A stretch of 30,060 nt of DNA from CAMAXB01 sp041746615 (GTDB taxonomy: Bacteria; Verrucomicrobiota; Verrucomicrobiia; Opitutales; Opitutaceae). Below, piece by piece: positions 15,770-23,126 of this stretch. The translations under genes and the position numbers were made by a program. Position 1 is the first letter of the stretch. Each line of letters begins with the position of its first letter. Under the pieces are notes generated by a model, which was given only the letters and a program-made list of their open reading frames with translations, was not told the DNA's origin and ran no database searches. The stretch lies in assembly GCA_041746615.1 (NCBI GenBank), contig JBGTGS010000278.1, forward strand, positions 1 through 30,060, read 5' to 3'.

Positions 15770-16081
15770 TCAGGCTGACCGCTTCAGGGCGGCGATGATG
15801 GTCAGATCAGAATTACCATCACCCAAGACCGGACCATGGTTCAGTTGAAAAAGAGGGGTTTCACCGTCCTTGACCAGAATGCTGCACCGGTCGAGATGCA
15901 CGAAGCAGCCGCCATCATTCTCGATCACTCTCAAAATGCCCTGACGCATTTTCAAGATGACATCCTAGGCACGGTAGACCTCGCACCGGCCATAACGGTT
16001 GGTGATGCGCACGGCGACCGGGTTGGATATGGAATCGTTATCTGAAGGCGAGGGTTGAACGGGATCGGTGGAAGGATTCAT
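15770..16081 (-). pseudogene. Small reading frame of about 103 codons interrupted by one in-frame TAG
   Basis: ATG 16081 opens 38 codons (PVAVRITNRYGRCEVYRA) that end in TAG at 15965-15967. The same frame then continues without another stop to 15770 (about 65 codons, including RQGILRVIENDGGCFVHLDR and GNSDLTIIAALKRSA). The first part alone is too short for a domain, and the second has no strong start of its own (TTG 15955 or ATG 15949). The whole looks like one small protein broken by a nonsense codon. Its start overlaps the end of the response regulator by 44 bases in another frame. No family was recognised. Alternatives are a sequencing error, two small genes, or chance. Confidence 0.45.
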
Positions 16082-16523
16082 GGCTGGAGTTGGGTTTGGT
16101 GGTGAATGAAGAGGGGCATCCCCGGTTCTCAAGGAGACGCGCCACGGATTTGAGCAAATGAAGGGAGGAGTATGGCTTGGGCAGAAAGCCGTTGATGGAT
16201 TGGGCCAGATCCGGAGTGAGATCCTCCTTTTCCAGCTGACCGGAAGCGAGCAGGACGGGGATCTTCGACGAGGCGGCCCGCATGCGGGCGATCAGATCCA
16301 AGCCGGTCAGCAACGGCATGTTGTTATCCGTCAATACGAGGTCGTAGCTGTGGGTCAGGAATGCCTCCCATCCGGCGTTGCCGTCCTCCGCCTCATCCAC
16401 CTGATATCCGGCCTTTCGGAGGTGATAGGCCGTCGCCAACCGGATGTTCGGTTCATCCTCGACCAGGAGGATTACGGGCTGGGATCCGACTTCCGTCGGC
16501 GGGAGTGCAGGAGTTGAGTTCAT
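16038..16523 (-). CDS. Stand-alone response regulator receiver (CheY-like)
   Basis: 161 residues. Residues 15-135 form a receiver domain: the acidic pair in VEDEPN, the phospho-acceptor Asp in LVLTDNNMP, Thr/Ser equivalent in LLASGQ, and Lys in LPKPYS. There is no output domain; the last 30 residues (SSFTTKPNSSHES) are low-complexity. It must therefore act on a partner protein or pass phosphate on. No kinase is adjacent; the closest is the cyclic-nucleotide-domain kinase 14 kb away. It lies between a broken AraC-type regulator and the split small frame, so it may be a survivor of a larger regulatory cluster. Confidence 0.88.
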   Translation of the reverse strand: MNSTPALPPTEVGSQPVILLVEDEPNIRLATAYHLRKAGYQVDEAEDGNAGWEAFLTHSYDLVLTDNNMPLLTGLDLIARMRAASSKIPVLLASGQLEKEDLTPDLAQSINGFLPKPYSSLHLLKSVARLLENRGCPSSFTTKPNSSHESFHRSRSTLAFR

Positions 16524-16560
16524 GGGTAATGGGGGGGGCAGGCAGTTGACGGGTCATTCA

Positions 16561-17072
16561 TCAGGCGGCGACGGAATCCGCCCGTCCTCCCGGTTCAACC
16601 GAGGGTCGGGTGCGGCGGTCGTGATGGAGATGCTGGCGGAAGGTGAATGGCGCTTCTCCGGAGATCCGTCGGAAAGCCCGGTTGAACTGGGAAAGCGACT
16701 GGAACCCCGCCGCCAAGGCGGCCTCGCCCACCCGCATATGGGGATTGATGACGATCCGTTGCTGCAGTTGCAGGCAGGCCGCACAACTCCGGTCCGATTC
16801 GACGCGGCCATGAGGATGCAGAAGGGGTTTCTCAATCTCGAGTCATGCAGAGGCGCCTGAAACGAGCCGGCTTCACGCATCGTCAATGGCAGTCCCGAGA
16901 TTTTCTCGAAGGCGGGCTGGTAATTGCGGAACAGGGGGGACCGGCGCAATTGTGAAACCAGACTTCGGTTCGACTCCCGAAAGGCACCGCTCGTGGTGTC
17001 CGGGATCCTTTCTGCTGATTTCATGTAGTCTACAATAGCCGCCGGAAACTCATTTGCATATCCGTATCGCAC
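16561..17072 (-). pseudogene. Remnant of PocR-domain/AraC-type regulator, frameshifted and internally deleted
   Basis: The N-terminal part (start 17072 or ATG 17024) reads SLVSQLRRSPLFRNYQPAFE, ISGLPLTMREAGSF and RNPFCILMAASNRTG, typical of the N-terminal sensor of AraC regulators common in Opitutaceae. Near 16788-16799 the frame breaks: the other frame resumes with SCAACLQLQQR, which is the expected continuation; about 5 extra bases (ACCGG) explain it. Directly after CLQLQQR the text jumps to HMRVGEAALAAGFQSLSQFN and AFRRISGEAPFTFRQHL, the second helix-turn-helix of an AraC domain, so roughly 150 residues of the sensor and first helix-turn-helix are missing. It stops at 16561. Two independent lesions mean it is not functional. 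Confidence 0.8.
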
Positions 17073-17082
17073 CGGCTCCCTG

Positions 17083-17099
17083 CTAGGGGATTTCCCTAG
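17083..17099. promoter_or_regulatory. CTAGGG / CCCTAG palindrome upstream of the AraC-type remnant
   Basis: CTAGGGGATTTCCCTAG has 6-base arms and a 5-base centre, starting 11 bases upstream of the remnant's start and about 50 bases before the LuxR remnant. It may be an old operator. The related sequence CCTTAGGG follows at 17103-17110. Confidence 0.35.
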
Positions 17100-17145
17100 G
17101 AACCTTAGGGAGAAATTCTTAAGAAGTGGGGCCCGCGGCTATATC

Positions 17146-17256
17146 ATGAAGGAGAACCGCGTGGACGCGCACCGGAGCAATATCAGGTCAAAGCTCGGGC
17201 TTAAGGATGTGACCGCGCTCGTCCGTTACGCGGTGCGCTGGATGGCTAGCCGGTGA
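17146..17256 (+). pseudogene. C-terminal fragment of a NarL/LuxR-type response regulator
   Basis: 36 codons end in TGA: VDAHRSNIRSKLGLKDVTAL then VRYAVRWMASR. This is the recognition helix and last helix of a GerE-type domain, where intact proteins read TVDAHRxNIxxKLGLxDVTxLVRYA. Nothing upstream in any frame restores the receiver or the first helices; about 30 bases before it is the AG-rich AACCTTAGGGAGAAATTC. It is a decayed tail, not a gene. Confidence 0.75.
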
Positions 17257-17261
17257 GGGCC

Positions 17262-17332
17262 GCCACATAAGGCCCATAAGGCACAAAAAAATCTGCCCTC
17301 AGGTCAGGATCACCTTATGTACCTTATGTGGC
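17262..17332. repeat. Inverted repeat with doubled CATAAGG core
   Basis: GCCACATAAGGCCCATAAGG (17262-17281) and CCTTATGTACCTTATGTGGC (17313-17332) match at 18 of 20 positions, with 31 bases between including A7. Each arm contains CATAAGG twice. It starts 5 bases after the LuxR remnant's stop and could be its terminator-like structure or a mobile palindrome. Confidence 0.6.
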
Positions 17333-17372
17333 CATGGCTTGATTTAAAAATGCTCGAGACGGTCCGATCGGC

Positions 17373-17391
17373 GGGGGGGGGGGCGGGGGGG
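17373..17391 (+). repeat. G-run: 11 G, C, 7 G
   Basis: An uninterrupted run of 11 G (17373-17383), one C, then 7 G (17385-17391). It lies just beyond the C-terminal tail of the Hsp20 remnant. Such runs are prone to slippage and can form G-quadruplex; the exact length may also be a sequencing weak point. Confidence 0.8.
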
Positions 17392-17398
17392 CACTTAA

Positions 17399-17488
17399 TG
17401 TGACCTTGATGTCGATGGAATTGGCGGCGGACTTGGTATCCTTCGGCAGGCTGACCTTGAGGACGCCGTCCTTTGGGCTGAAATTGCC
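17399..17488 (-). pseudogene. C-terminal fragment of an Hsp20 small heat-shock protein
   Basis: One minus-strand frame reads NFSPKDGVLKVSLPKDTK then SAANSIDIKVT. This is the end of an alpha-crystallin domain, which in intact proteins is K-x-G-V-L-x-V-x-L-P-K followed by an I-x-I/V tail. The sequence before it on that strand (17489-17580) shows no upstream part of the domain. About 30 codons remain of a usual 150. Small heat-shock proteins commonly belong to stress islands like the one downstream. Confidence 0.68.
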
Positions 17489-17822
17489 GTGAGGTCATCA
17501 GATGATCGGTCTGCCAAACTGAAATTTCACCCTCGGTTTATCAGTTCGCATCACACCGGTGAGCTGCGCGAGGTCAGCTGGCATCGTAGGGTTTCATCCC
17601 ATGGTGGTTGGGTCGGAACTGCTGTAGAGTGCGGATGATAAAGGTAAAAGGTCGCGTCACTCTGCACACATGGGTCAGCGCAGAGCAAGGGTGCGCCCCA
17701 TCGGAGCGATCACCAACCGGATCGTGACCGGGACCTGTTGACTGCCAACTGGCAGTCAGGGGGTCCAAAGCCGTCAACTGACTCATTCTCGCTGCAAAAA
17801 CAACCCGTCAAAAAATACCACC
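17489..17822. other. Non-coding stretch before the stress island
   Basis: No gene could be supported in these 334 bases. A hairpin, TGACTGCC-AACT-GGCAGTCA (17739-17758), lies about 65 bases upstream of the YflT-like start and may be a regulatory site or leader hairpin of that gene. Two short frames without recognisable content run on the minus strand (ending PYDAS, and LTGVMRTDKPRVKF) and may be further debris. Confidence 0.4.
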
Positions 17823-18440
17823 ATGTCTAAAAAATCTGTCTTCTGCATCGCTACTTCGCGTTCCCAGGCCAATGAAATCGTCGATCAGCTCAAAGCTGCT
17901 CATTTCTCCAACAGTGATATCTCGGCGCTTTTTTCTGACAAGGAATCGGGGCAGGATTTTGCCCATGAGAAAAGCACCAAGGCGCCGGAAGGTGCGGTCA
18001 CCGGCGCTGGTACGGGCGGAGTCATCGGGGGAGCCCTTGGCTGGATAGCCGGGATCGGCGCCCTGGCTATTCCCGGAGTGGGACCCTTCATCGCTGCCGG
18101 CCCCATCATGGCCGCACTGGGCGGGGCCGCGGTCGGCGCCACGGTGGGCGGAATCACCGGGGGCCTCATCGGCATGGGCATCCCGGAACTCGAGGCGAAG
18201 CGCTACGAAGGGAAACTCCAGCAGGGAAACATCCTCATCTCGGTCCACACCGATAGTTCCGAGGAAATCGACCGGGCGAAGGGGATCTTTGCTCGTGCCG
18301 GAGCGGAGGACATCTGCACCGTCGCTGATTCATCCACACCCAAATCGTCCAAAGATCATAAAGACCGCGAGGGTCGCACACCTGAACGCGCCTGGTCGAC
18401 CGGCGAGGCGGCTCGCCACGACGTCAACGCACCCCGTTGA
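17823..18440 (+). CDS. General stress protein 17M / YflT-like protein
   Basis: 205 residues. The N-terminal 45 residues (SVFCIATSRSQANEIVDQLK) form an alpha/beta unit. A glycine/alanine-rich hydrophobic hairpin spans about 60-118 (GAGTGGVIGGALGWIAGIGA, then GGAAVGATVGGITGGLIGMG), and GIPELEAKRYEGKLQQGNIL followed by ISVHTDS closes the domain. This is the pattern of the heat-induced YflT family, where the glycine-rich part probably inserts in or lies on membranes. The C-terminal 40 residues are charged and probably disordered. It opens the plus-strand stress block and has no strong ribosome site. Confidence 0.82.
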   Translation: MSKKSVFCIATSRSQANEIVDQLKAAHFSNSDISALFSDKESGQDFAHEKSTKAPEGAVTGAGTGGVIGGALGWIAGIGALAIPGVGPFIAAGPIMAALGGAAVGATVGGITGGLIGMGIPELEAKRYEGKLQQGNILISVHTDSSEEIDRAKGIFARAGAEDICTVADSSTPKSSKDHKDREGRTPERAWSTGEAARHDVNAPR

Positions 18441-18647
18441 TACGGCCACAATCGGAAACCCAACGCCTCAGTCCCGGCCTGAGAGAGCCCTCATCACAGC
18501 CTGCAACCATGACCGGGTGGTTTGCGGGCCCACCGGACGAATCATCGACCCTATTTTAAGACACCAATCAGTGGCCGCAATCGCCGGGCACGTTCGCTGA
18601 CCACGCCTGCCGCAAGCGCCTCACGGGCTTGAGACGGATCATACCGG

Positions 18648-19958
18648 ATGAGCCTCCATCGGCGCTGGCAGGAAACATCAGGACAAAACATAATGTGGTG
18701 GGCGATCCTCATAACGGCGGTGCTCACGAGCTTCGTGACGCTCGTGTACCTCAATCTTCGGGCGGGGGAAAGGCAGATCCGTTATCAACTGGCCCATCGC
18801 TTCGCCGTGGAAGACCCCCAGTTCCTGCGGTGCATGGGTCAATTGATCGGCCCCGGTATCCTGCCGGGCAACCGGATTACGGCACTCCATAATGGCGACC
18901 AGATTTTTCCCGCCATGCTGGCGGCCATTCGCGGCGCCACGGAAAGCATCACCTTTGAAACCTACATTTATTGGTCGGGGGAAATTGGCCGGAAGTTTTC
19001 CGAGGCCTTCTGTGAGCGGGCCCGGGCCGGGGTAAAAACCCATGTGATGCTCGACTGGGCGGGCAGCGGAGAGATCGAAGCAATTTACCTGAATGATTTG
19101 AAGGTGGCCGGGGTGGAGGTGGAACTGTATCACCCCCTCAACTGGTACAACCTTGCGCGGATCAACAATCGCACGCACCGCAAACTTCTGGTGGTGGACG
19201 GCCGGATCGGGTTCACGGGTGGGGTCGGCATCGCGGACCAATGGCTGGGCCAGGCCCAATCCAAGCACAACTGGCGCGATTCACATTATCAGATTGAAGG
19301 CCCCGCGGTTGCCCAGATGCAGGCGGCCTTCAACGACAACTGGGTCAAGACGCGTGCCCGGGTCCTTTTCGGCGACCCCTATTTCCCGGCACTGAAACCT
19401 GCGGGCGACTCGCTGGCGCAGATTTTCAAAAGCTCGGTGGGAGGAGGTAGTGAAAGCGTCCGCCTGATGTATCTGCTCACCATCGCCTCAGCCATCCGTT
19501 CCATCCGCCTGCAAGCAGCCTATTTTGTGCCGGACGAGCTGGCCATCGATACCTTGGTGAGCGCACACCAGCGGGGTGTGAAGATAGAGATCATCGTGCC
19601 GGGACCGGACACGGACGCGAGGGTAACGCAACGTGCCAGCCGTTCCCGGTGGGGTGAATTGCTGGATGCGGGCGTCGTGATCTACGAGTACCAGCCCACC
19701 ATGTATCACTGCAAGGTGCTGATCGTGGACGATGTCTGGGTGTCGGTGGGTTCGACCAACTTTGATGACCGCTCCTTCCGCCTGAACGACGAAGCCAATC
19801 TTAATATTTATGACGCCACCTTTGCGGGGGAACAGGTGGAGGTGTTCGAGCTCGACAAGGGCAAGTCCCGCCTGATGTCACGCGGGGAATTCAAGAACCG
19901 GTCCGCCGTCGGCAAGCTGTTCGACTCATTGGCGGGCATGTTTCGGAGGCAATTATGA
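18648..19958 (+). CDS. Cardiolipin synthase-like phospholipase D protein
   Basis: 436 residues. One N-terminal membrane segment (MWWAILITAVLTSFVTLVYL, 16-35) anchors it. Two HKD catalytic motifs are intact: His177-x-Lys179-x4-Asp184 (HRKLLVVDG) followed by GFTGGVGIAD, and His354-x-Lys356-x4-Asp361 (HCKVLIVDD) followed by GSTNFDDRSF. The family joins two phosphatidylglycerols, or phosphatidylglycerol and another phospholipid, to cardiolipin at the inner membrane; other transphosphatidylations are possible. The internal ATG at 18693 has a better ribosome site (CAGGA 10 bases upstream) and may be the true start. Its TGA overlaps the ATG of the permease gene (ATGA), so they are coupled. Confidence 0.92.
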   Translation: MSLHRRWQETSGQNIMWWAILITAVLTSFVTLVYLNLRAGERQIRYQLAHRFAVEDPQFLRCMGQLIGPGILPGNRITALHNGDQIFPAMLAAIRGATESITFETYIYWSGEIGRKFSEAFCERARAGVKTHVMLDWAGSGEIEAIYLNDLKVAGVEVELYHPLNWYNLARINNRTHRKLLVVDGRIGFTGGVGIADQWLGQAQSKHNWRDSHYQIEGPAVAQMQAAFNDNWVKTRARVLFGDPYFPALKPAGDSLAQIFKSSVGGGSESVRLMYLLTIASAIRSIRLQAAYFVPDELAIDTLVSAHQRGVKIEIIVPGPDTDARVTQRASRSRWGELLDAGVVIYEYQPTMYHCKVLIVDDVWVSVGSTNFDDRSFRLNDEANLNIYDATFAGEQVEVFELDKGKSRLMSRGEFKNRSAVGKLFDSLAGMFRRQL

Positions 19959-21205
19959 AACCCGCCGATCCCACCGGAACCAGATCTGAAGCCCGACGGT
20001 CTTCGGTGCTGTTCTATGTGCTTCTGTCCGCAGCTCTCCTGGTTTTCATCCAGACCTTCAAGCTGCTCGCGCCCATCCTGCTTTCCCTGCTGCTCATTCT
20101 GCTGATCTCCCTGGCGGTGAATCCCGTCATCGCCTGGATGCGGGCATGGGCGGGAGGCAGAAAAGTTGCGGCGGGACTGCTCGCTCTTGTCGTGGTCGTG
20201 ATCATGGGAATGACGGGCTGGGCTTTCACCGTACCGATGAAGGATTCCGTCACCAAGTTTGCGAAGCAATTGCCCGAGTACTGGGAGCGTCTGCAAAAGC
20301 CCCTGATCAAAATGGAGCAGCAGGCCGTGAGCTCGGAGAAAAAACTCCAGGAGGAAGTCAGCACGGAGATTGCCCTGGAAAAGGCGGCGAAGGGTGTGTT
20401 CGAAGACCTGACGGTCGCCGCCGAATCCGCTCCGCCCAGGCCGGATCCGGCCCTGGTTGGGGAATCAGCCCCGGCCGCGAAATCGGTTCGCTCCCCGATA
20501 AGCCAGATGCTGCAGGAGGTCGGTGGACGCTTCACCGCCGTGGCGTTCAACGCCGCCCAGTTCATGGTCGTGTTGGTGACGGTCTTCTTTGGTGTGACCT
20601 TCACCTTGATGAATCCCCGTCCGATCTTTGGCGCCATGTTCGCTCTCGTGCCCAAGCGGCACCACGATCAGGCCCTGACCATCATGCAGCGCATCGGGGA
20701 ATTTGTTCCCCGCTGGGCAGGAGCGACGTTGGTGGGGATGGTGACGATCGGCCTGATGGTGTTCCTGCTCATGTGGCCGATCTTCGGCTTCAGAGATGCG
20801 CTGGTTCTGGGACTGATCGCCGGTGTCCTCGAAGCCGTTCCCTTTATCGGGCCAATTCTCAGCGCCGTGCCGGCCCTTTTGCTCGCATTTGGTGAAGGTG
20901 GCATGACTCCGCTGTGGGTCGTGCTCGCCTACGTGGTGGTCCAGATTATGGAGGGCAATGTAATCATGCCGATGATCATGGCGCGCGGCATGAGTTTGCA
21001 TCCCTTGGCGGTGATCTTCTCCATGCTCCTGTGCGTGGCTGCATTCGGGGTGTTGGGAGTCCTGGTCGCGGCCCCGCTGGTGGCCATTGTTAGCATCCTG
21101 CACGAGGAGATCTATCGAAAGCTTTTTCTGCCCACGGTCACGGATGCCGAATTGGACCGACTGTCACGGAAAGCTCTCTGCGAAAAAGTATCCGCAGAGA
21201 AATGA
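19955..21205 (+). CDS. AI-2E/PerM family transporter
   Basis: 416 residues with about eight hydrophobic helices: two near the N-terminus (VLLSAALLVFIQTFKLLAPI, LLSLLLILLISLAVNPVIAW), one at VAAGLLALVVVVIMGMTGWA, then a soluble insert (100-185), and the rest in the C-terminal half (AAQFMVVLVTVFFGVTFTLM, LVLGLIAGVLEAVPFIGPIL, VIFSMLLCVAAFGVLGVLVA). The motif EAVPFIGPI and VxQxxEGNVIMPxIM are typical of the family. Members export autoinducer-2 or act in Na+/H+ and general permease roles; the substrate is unknown. Coupled to the phospholipase D gene by a 4-base overlap. Confidence 0.9.
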   Translation: MKPADPTGTRSEARRSSVLFYVLLSAALLVFIQTFKLLAPILLSLLLILLISLAVNPVIAWMRAWAGGRKVAAGLLALVVVVIMGMTGWAFTVPMKDSVTKFAKQLPEYWERLQKPLIKMEQQAVSSEKKLQEEVSTEIALEKAAKGVFEDLTVAAESAPPRPDPALVGESAPAAKSVRSPISQMLQEVGGRFTAVAFNAAQFMVVLVTVFFGVTFTLMNPRPIFGAMFALVPKRHHDQALTIMQRIGEFVPRWAGATLVGMVTIGLMVFLLMWPIFGFRDALVLGLIAGVLEAVPFIGPILSAVPALLLAFGEGGMTPLWVVLAYVVVQIMEGNVIMPMIMARGMSLHPLAVIFSMLLCVAAFGVLGVLVAAPLVAIVSILHEEIYRKLFLPTVTDAELDRLSRKALCEKVSAEK

Positions 21206-21339
21206 TCAACCTCTGGGCGCAGCCAGACAACCCATCGAGCGGGGTATCACCCCATGGCGAAGAACATCAATCTGCGGCAATTTAAATCCCTGCTGGTCGC
21301 ATCGCTACCAGAACCCAAACGCCATCCAATTCGATCCCT

Positions 21340-21438
21340 ATGAGCTATCAAAGCATTAATCCCGCCAACAACGGGACTTCACAGGAGTTTGTGAACCGGA
21401 AGCTGGTGCGCACACAATCGATTGACGCCGCAGTGTGA
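21340..21438 (+). pseudogene. Possible N-terminal fragment of a succinate-semialdehyde-type dehydrogenase
   Basis: ATG 21340 begins MSYQSINPANNGTSQEF and stops after 32 codons. The first ten residues match the start usual for NAD(P)-dependent succinate-semialdehyde dehydrogenases (M-x-Y-Q-S-x-N-P-x). After that the similarity is lost. The match is short and could be chance, but such a dehydrogenase often occurs in stress blocks with cardiolipin synthase, permease and P-type ATPase genes. A 29-codon frame (21254-21343) overlaps its start by ATGA and was not recognised. Confidence 0.35.
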
Positions 21439-21466
21439 GGATGCCGCCGCGTCGCGCCACCGAGCC

Positions 21467-22828
21467 ATGAAGCCTGATCCGCACCCGTCCGACGTGTCGC
21501 GGACACAGGACGTGGCGGACCTTCCGCCCAAGCGCAAGTGGCTCGGCTATGCCGCGGTGGCTGCGAGTCTGGTGATGACCTATGCCCTTTGGCTGGGTGC
21601 CATGGGGGCAGCGGATGAATGGTATGACCATGCGTGGATATACCCCGCGAAAGTCGGGAGCCATGGCACGCTCATTCTCATGTGCTGGGCTTTCATCCTG
21701 GCCACCCGGCTCCATTGGGTCGAGAGGCTGTTTGGAGGTCTCGACAAGGTCTATAAGGCGCACCGGCACATGGGTGAAGCCGCGTTCTTCCTGATCTTCC
21801 TGCATCCGGTGTTCCTGGCGGTGGCTCATGGGGATTCCGTGCCGGGATTCTTCCGGTATTTGTGGTTCTCGGAAAACTGGGTGCGCAACACCGGCCTGAT
21901 CGCACTGGCGGTTTTCATTCTGCTGGTCGTGCTTTCAATCACTTCGAAGTTGGCTTACCACCGATGGAAGCGGTCACATGATTTCTTTGGAGCCTTGCTG
22001 GTTCTGATTGTCCTGCACGCCGTGCTCGCGGACGGCGAGATCAGGCGTTATCCCGTGCTCATGGTCTGGCACGGCATGTGGGTGGTCCTTGCCCTCGCTG
22101 CCTACGCCTATATCAAGGTTTTCTATCGTCAGTTCGGCCCGCTTTACGATTACACGGTCGAGTCGCTTGACGAAGTTGGGGACGCCATCACTGAAGTCAG
22201 GCTCAAGCCGACCGGGCGGACTCTCCACCCGGCTCCCGGGCAGTTCATTTATGTATCGTTCGATGCGGACGCGGTGAACAAGGAGCCGCATCCCTTCAGC
22301 ATTTCGAGCTCCCCGGAGGCGGCATATCTGCGCCTTTCGATTAAGCGCCTCGGCGATTGGACCCAGAACGTGGCGGAAATCAAACCAGGAAAGTCAGCCC
22401 GGGTGTGGGGACCATATGGCCACTTCGCCAAGCTGGCGCTGGCTGAGCCGCTCATACCGCTGGTGATGATCGGTGGAGGCATTGGGATCACCCCATTCCT
22501 CAGCCTGGTCGCCTCGGAGGCCTTTGCCCGGCGTGGCGGCAAATCCACGCTGATTTATGCGGTACCGGACCGTTCATCAGCGGTCTATCTTGATGAACTG
22601 CTCACCCGCGAGGAAGCGTTGCCACACTTTACGCTTCAAGCGCATTATTCCGACGAGGCAGGTTATGTGGATCGCGACTACCTGGAAAGCGTCGTGGAAC
22701 CGCCCCTCCTTGATTGCCTCTTCCTGATTTGCGGTCCCCCGGCTCTGATGGCGGCCATGACCACCCTGCTGGCCGAAGCCGGGGTGAGCGCGCGGCAGGT
22801 CATCATCGAGGATTTTGAAATCCGTTGA
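21467..22828 (+). CDS. Ferric-reductase-like transmembrane flavocytochrome / ferredoxin reductase-type oxidoreductase
   Basis: 453 residues from ATG 21467; a longer start at 21422 is possible. The N-terminal 220 residues are a ferric-reductase-like six-helix membrane domain with haem-binding His candidates (YKAHRHMGEAAF, FLIFLHPVFL, RSHDFFGALLV, IVLHAVLADG). Residues 230-335 are an FAD-binding domain with HPFSISSSPE; residues 340-453 are NAD(P)-binding, with VMIGGGIGITPFLSLVA and LICGPPALM. The protein would take electrons from NAD(P)H across the membrane to an unknown acceptor such as ferric iron, oxygen or a quinone. It is ended by a perfect hairpin at its stop codon. Confidence 0.88.
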   Translation: MKPDPHPSDVSRTQDVADLPPKRKWLGYAAVAASLVMTYALWLGAMGAADEWYDHAWIYPAKVGSHGTLILMCWAFILATRLHWVERLFGGLDKVYKAHRHMGEAAFFLIFLHPVFLAVAHGDSVPGFFRYLWFSENWVRNTGLIALAVFILLVVLSITSKLAYHRWKRSHDFFGALLVLIVLHAVLADGEIRRYPVLMVWHGMWVVLALAAYAYIKVFYRQFGPLYDYTVESLDEVGDAITEVRLKPTGRTLHPAPGQFIYVSFDADAVNKEPHPFSISSSPEAAYLRLSIKRLGDWTQNVAEIKPGKSARVWGPYGHFAKLALAEPLIPLVMIGGGIGITPFLSLVASEAFARRGGKSTLIYAVPDRSSAVYLDELLTREEALPHFTLQAHYSDEAGYVDRDYLESVVEPPLLDCLFLICGPPALMAAMTTLLAEAGVSARQVIIEDFEIR

Positions 22829-22849
22829 GGCCGCCACCGGGCGGCCTCA
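22826..22849 (+). terminator. Hairpin at the stop codon of the flavocytochrome gene
   Basis: TGAGGCCGCC (22826-22835) and GGCGGCCTCA (22840-22849) pair perfectly around ACCG. The stop codon is the first base triplet of the stem. No T-run follows, so termination would be weak or Rho-linked; mRNA stabilisation is equally possible. Confidence 0.5.
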
Positions 22850-22876
22850 GCCAACCATTCAACCCACCAAAAACCC

Positions 22877-23065
22877 ATGAGCAAGAAATCGAAAGAACCC
22901 GTCACCGAGACAAAACACGAACGCGATCAGGCCACGTTTGAACGACAGCCGGAAAATGCAAAGGAACTGATGAAACTTAAGGATCAGGATGAAAAAACCA
23001 CGGGTCCCGAGCAGGTCGTCATCACGCGAAAAATCGAGGACAAGGCCCGCAAGTCACAACCGTGA
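22877..23065 (+). CDS. Small highly charged hypothetical protein
   Basis: 62 residues, about half charged (KSKEPVTETKHERDQATFER, then KELMKLKDQDEKTTGPEQ). No signal peptide or membrane helix, and no family recognised. The composition suggests a disordered or helical stress-type protein. It starts 48 bases after the flavocytochrome stop, beyond the hairpin, and no strong ribosome site is seen (CAAAAACCC before the ATG). It could be spurious, but the length, codon use and position in a plus-strand block support it. Confidence 0.5.
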   Translation: MSKKSKEPVTETKHERDQATFERQPENAKELMKLKDQDEKTTGPEQVVITRKIEDKARKSQP

Positions 23066-23126
23066 TCAAGATCGGAGTGATTTAAACAACACAAGTCCTT
23101 GCGCGATGCATTCACCTCTTATTGCC

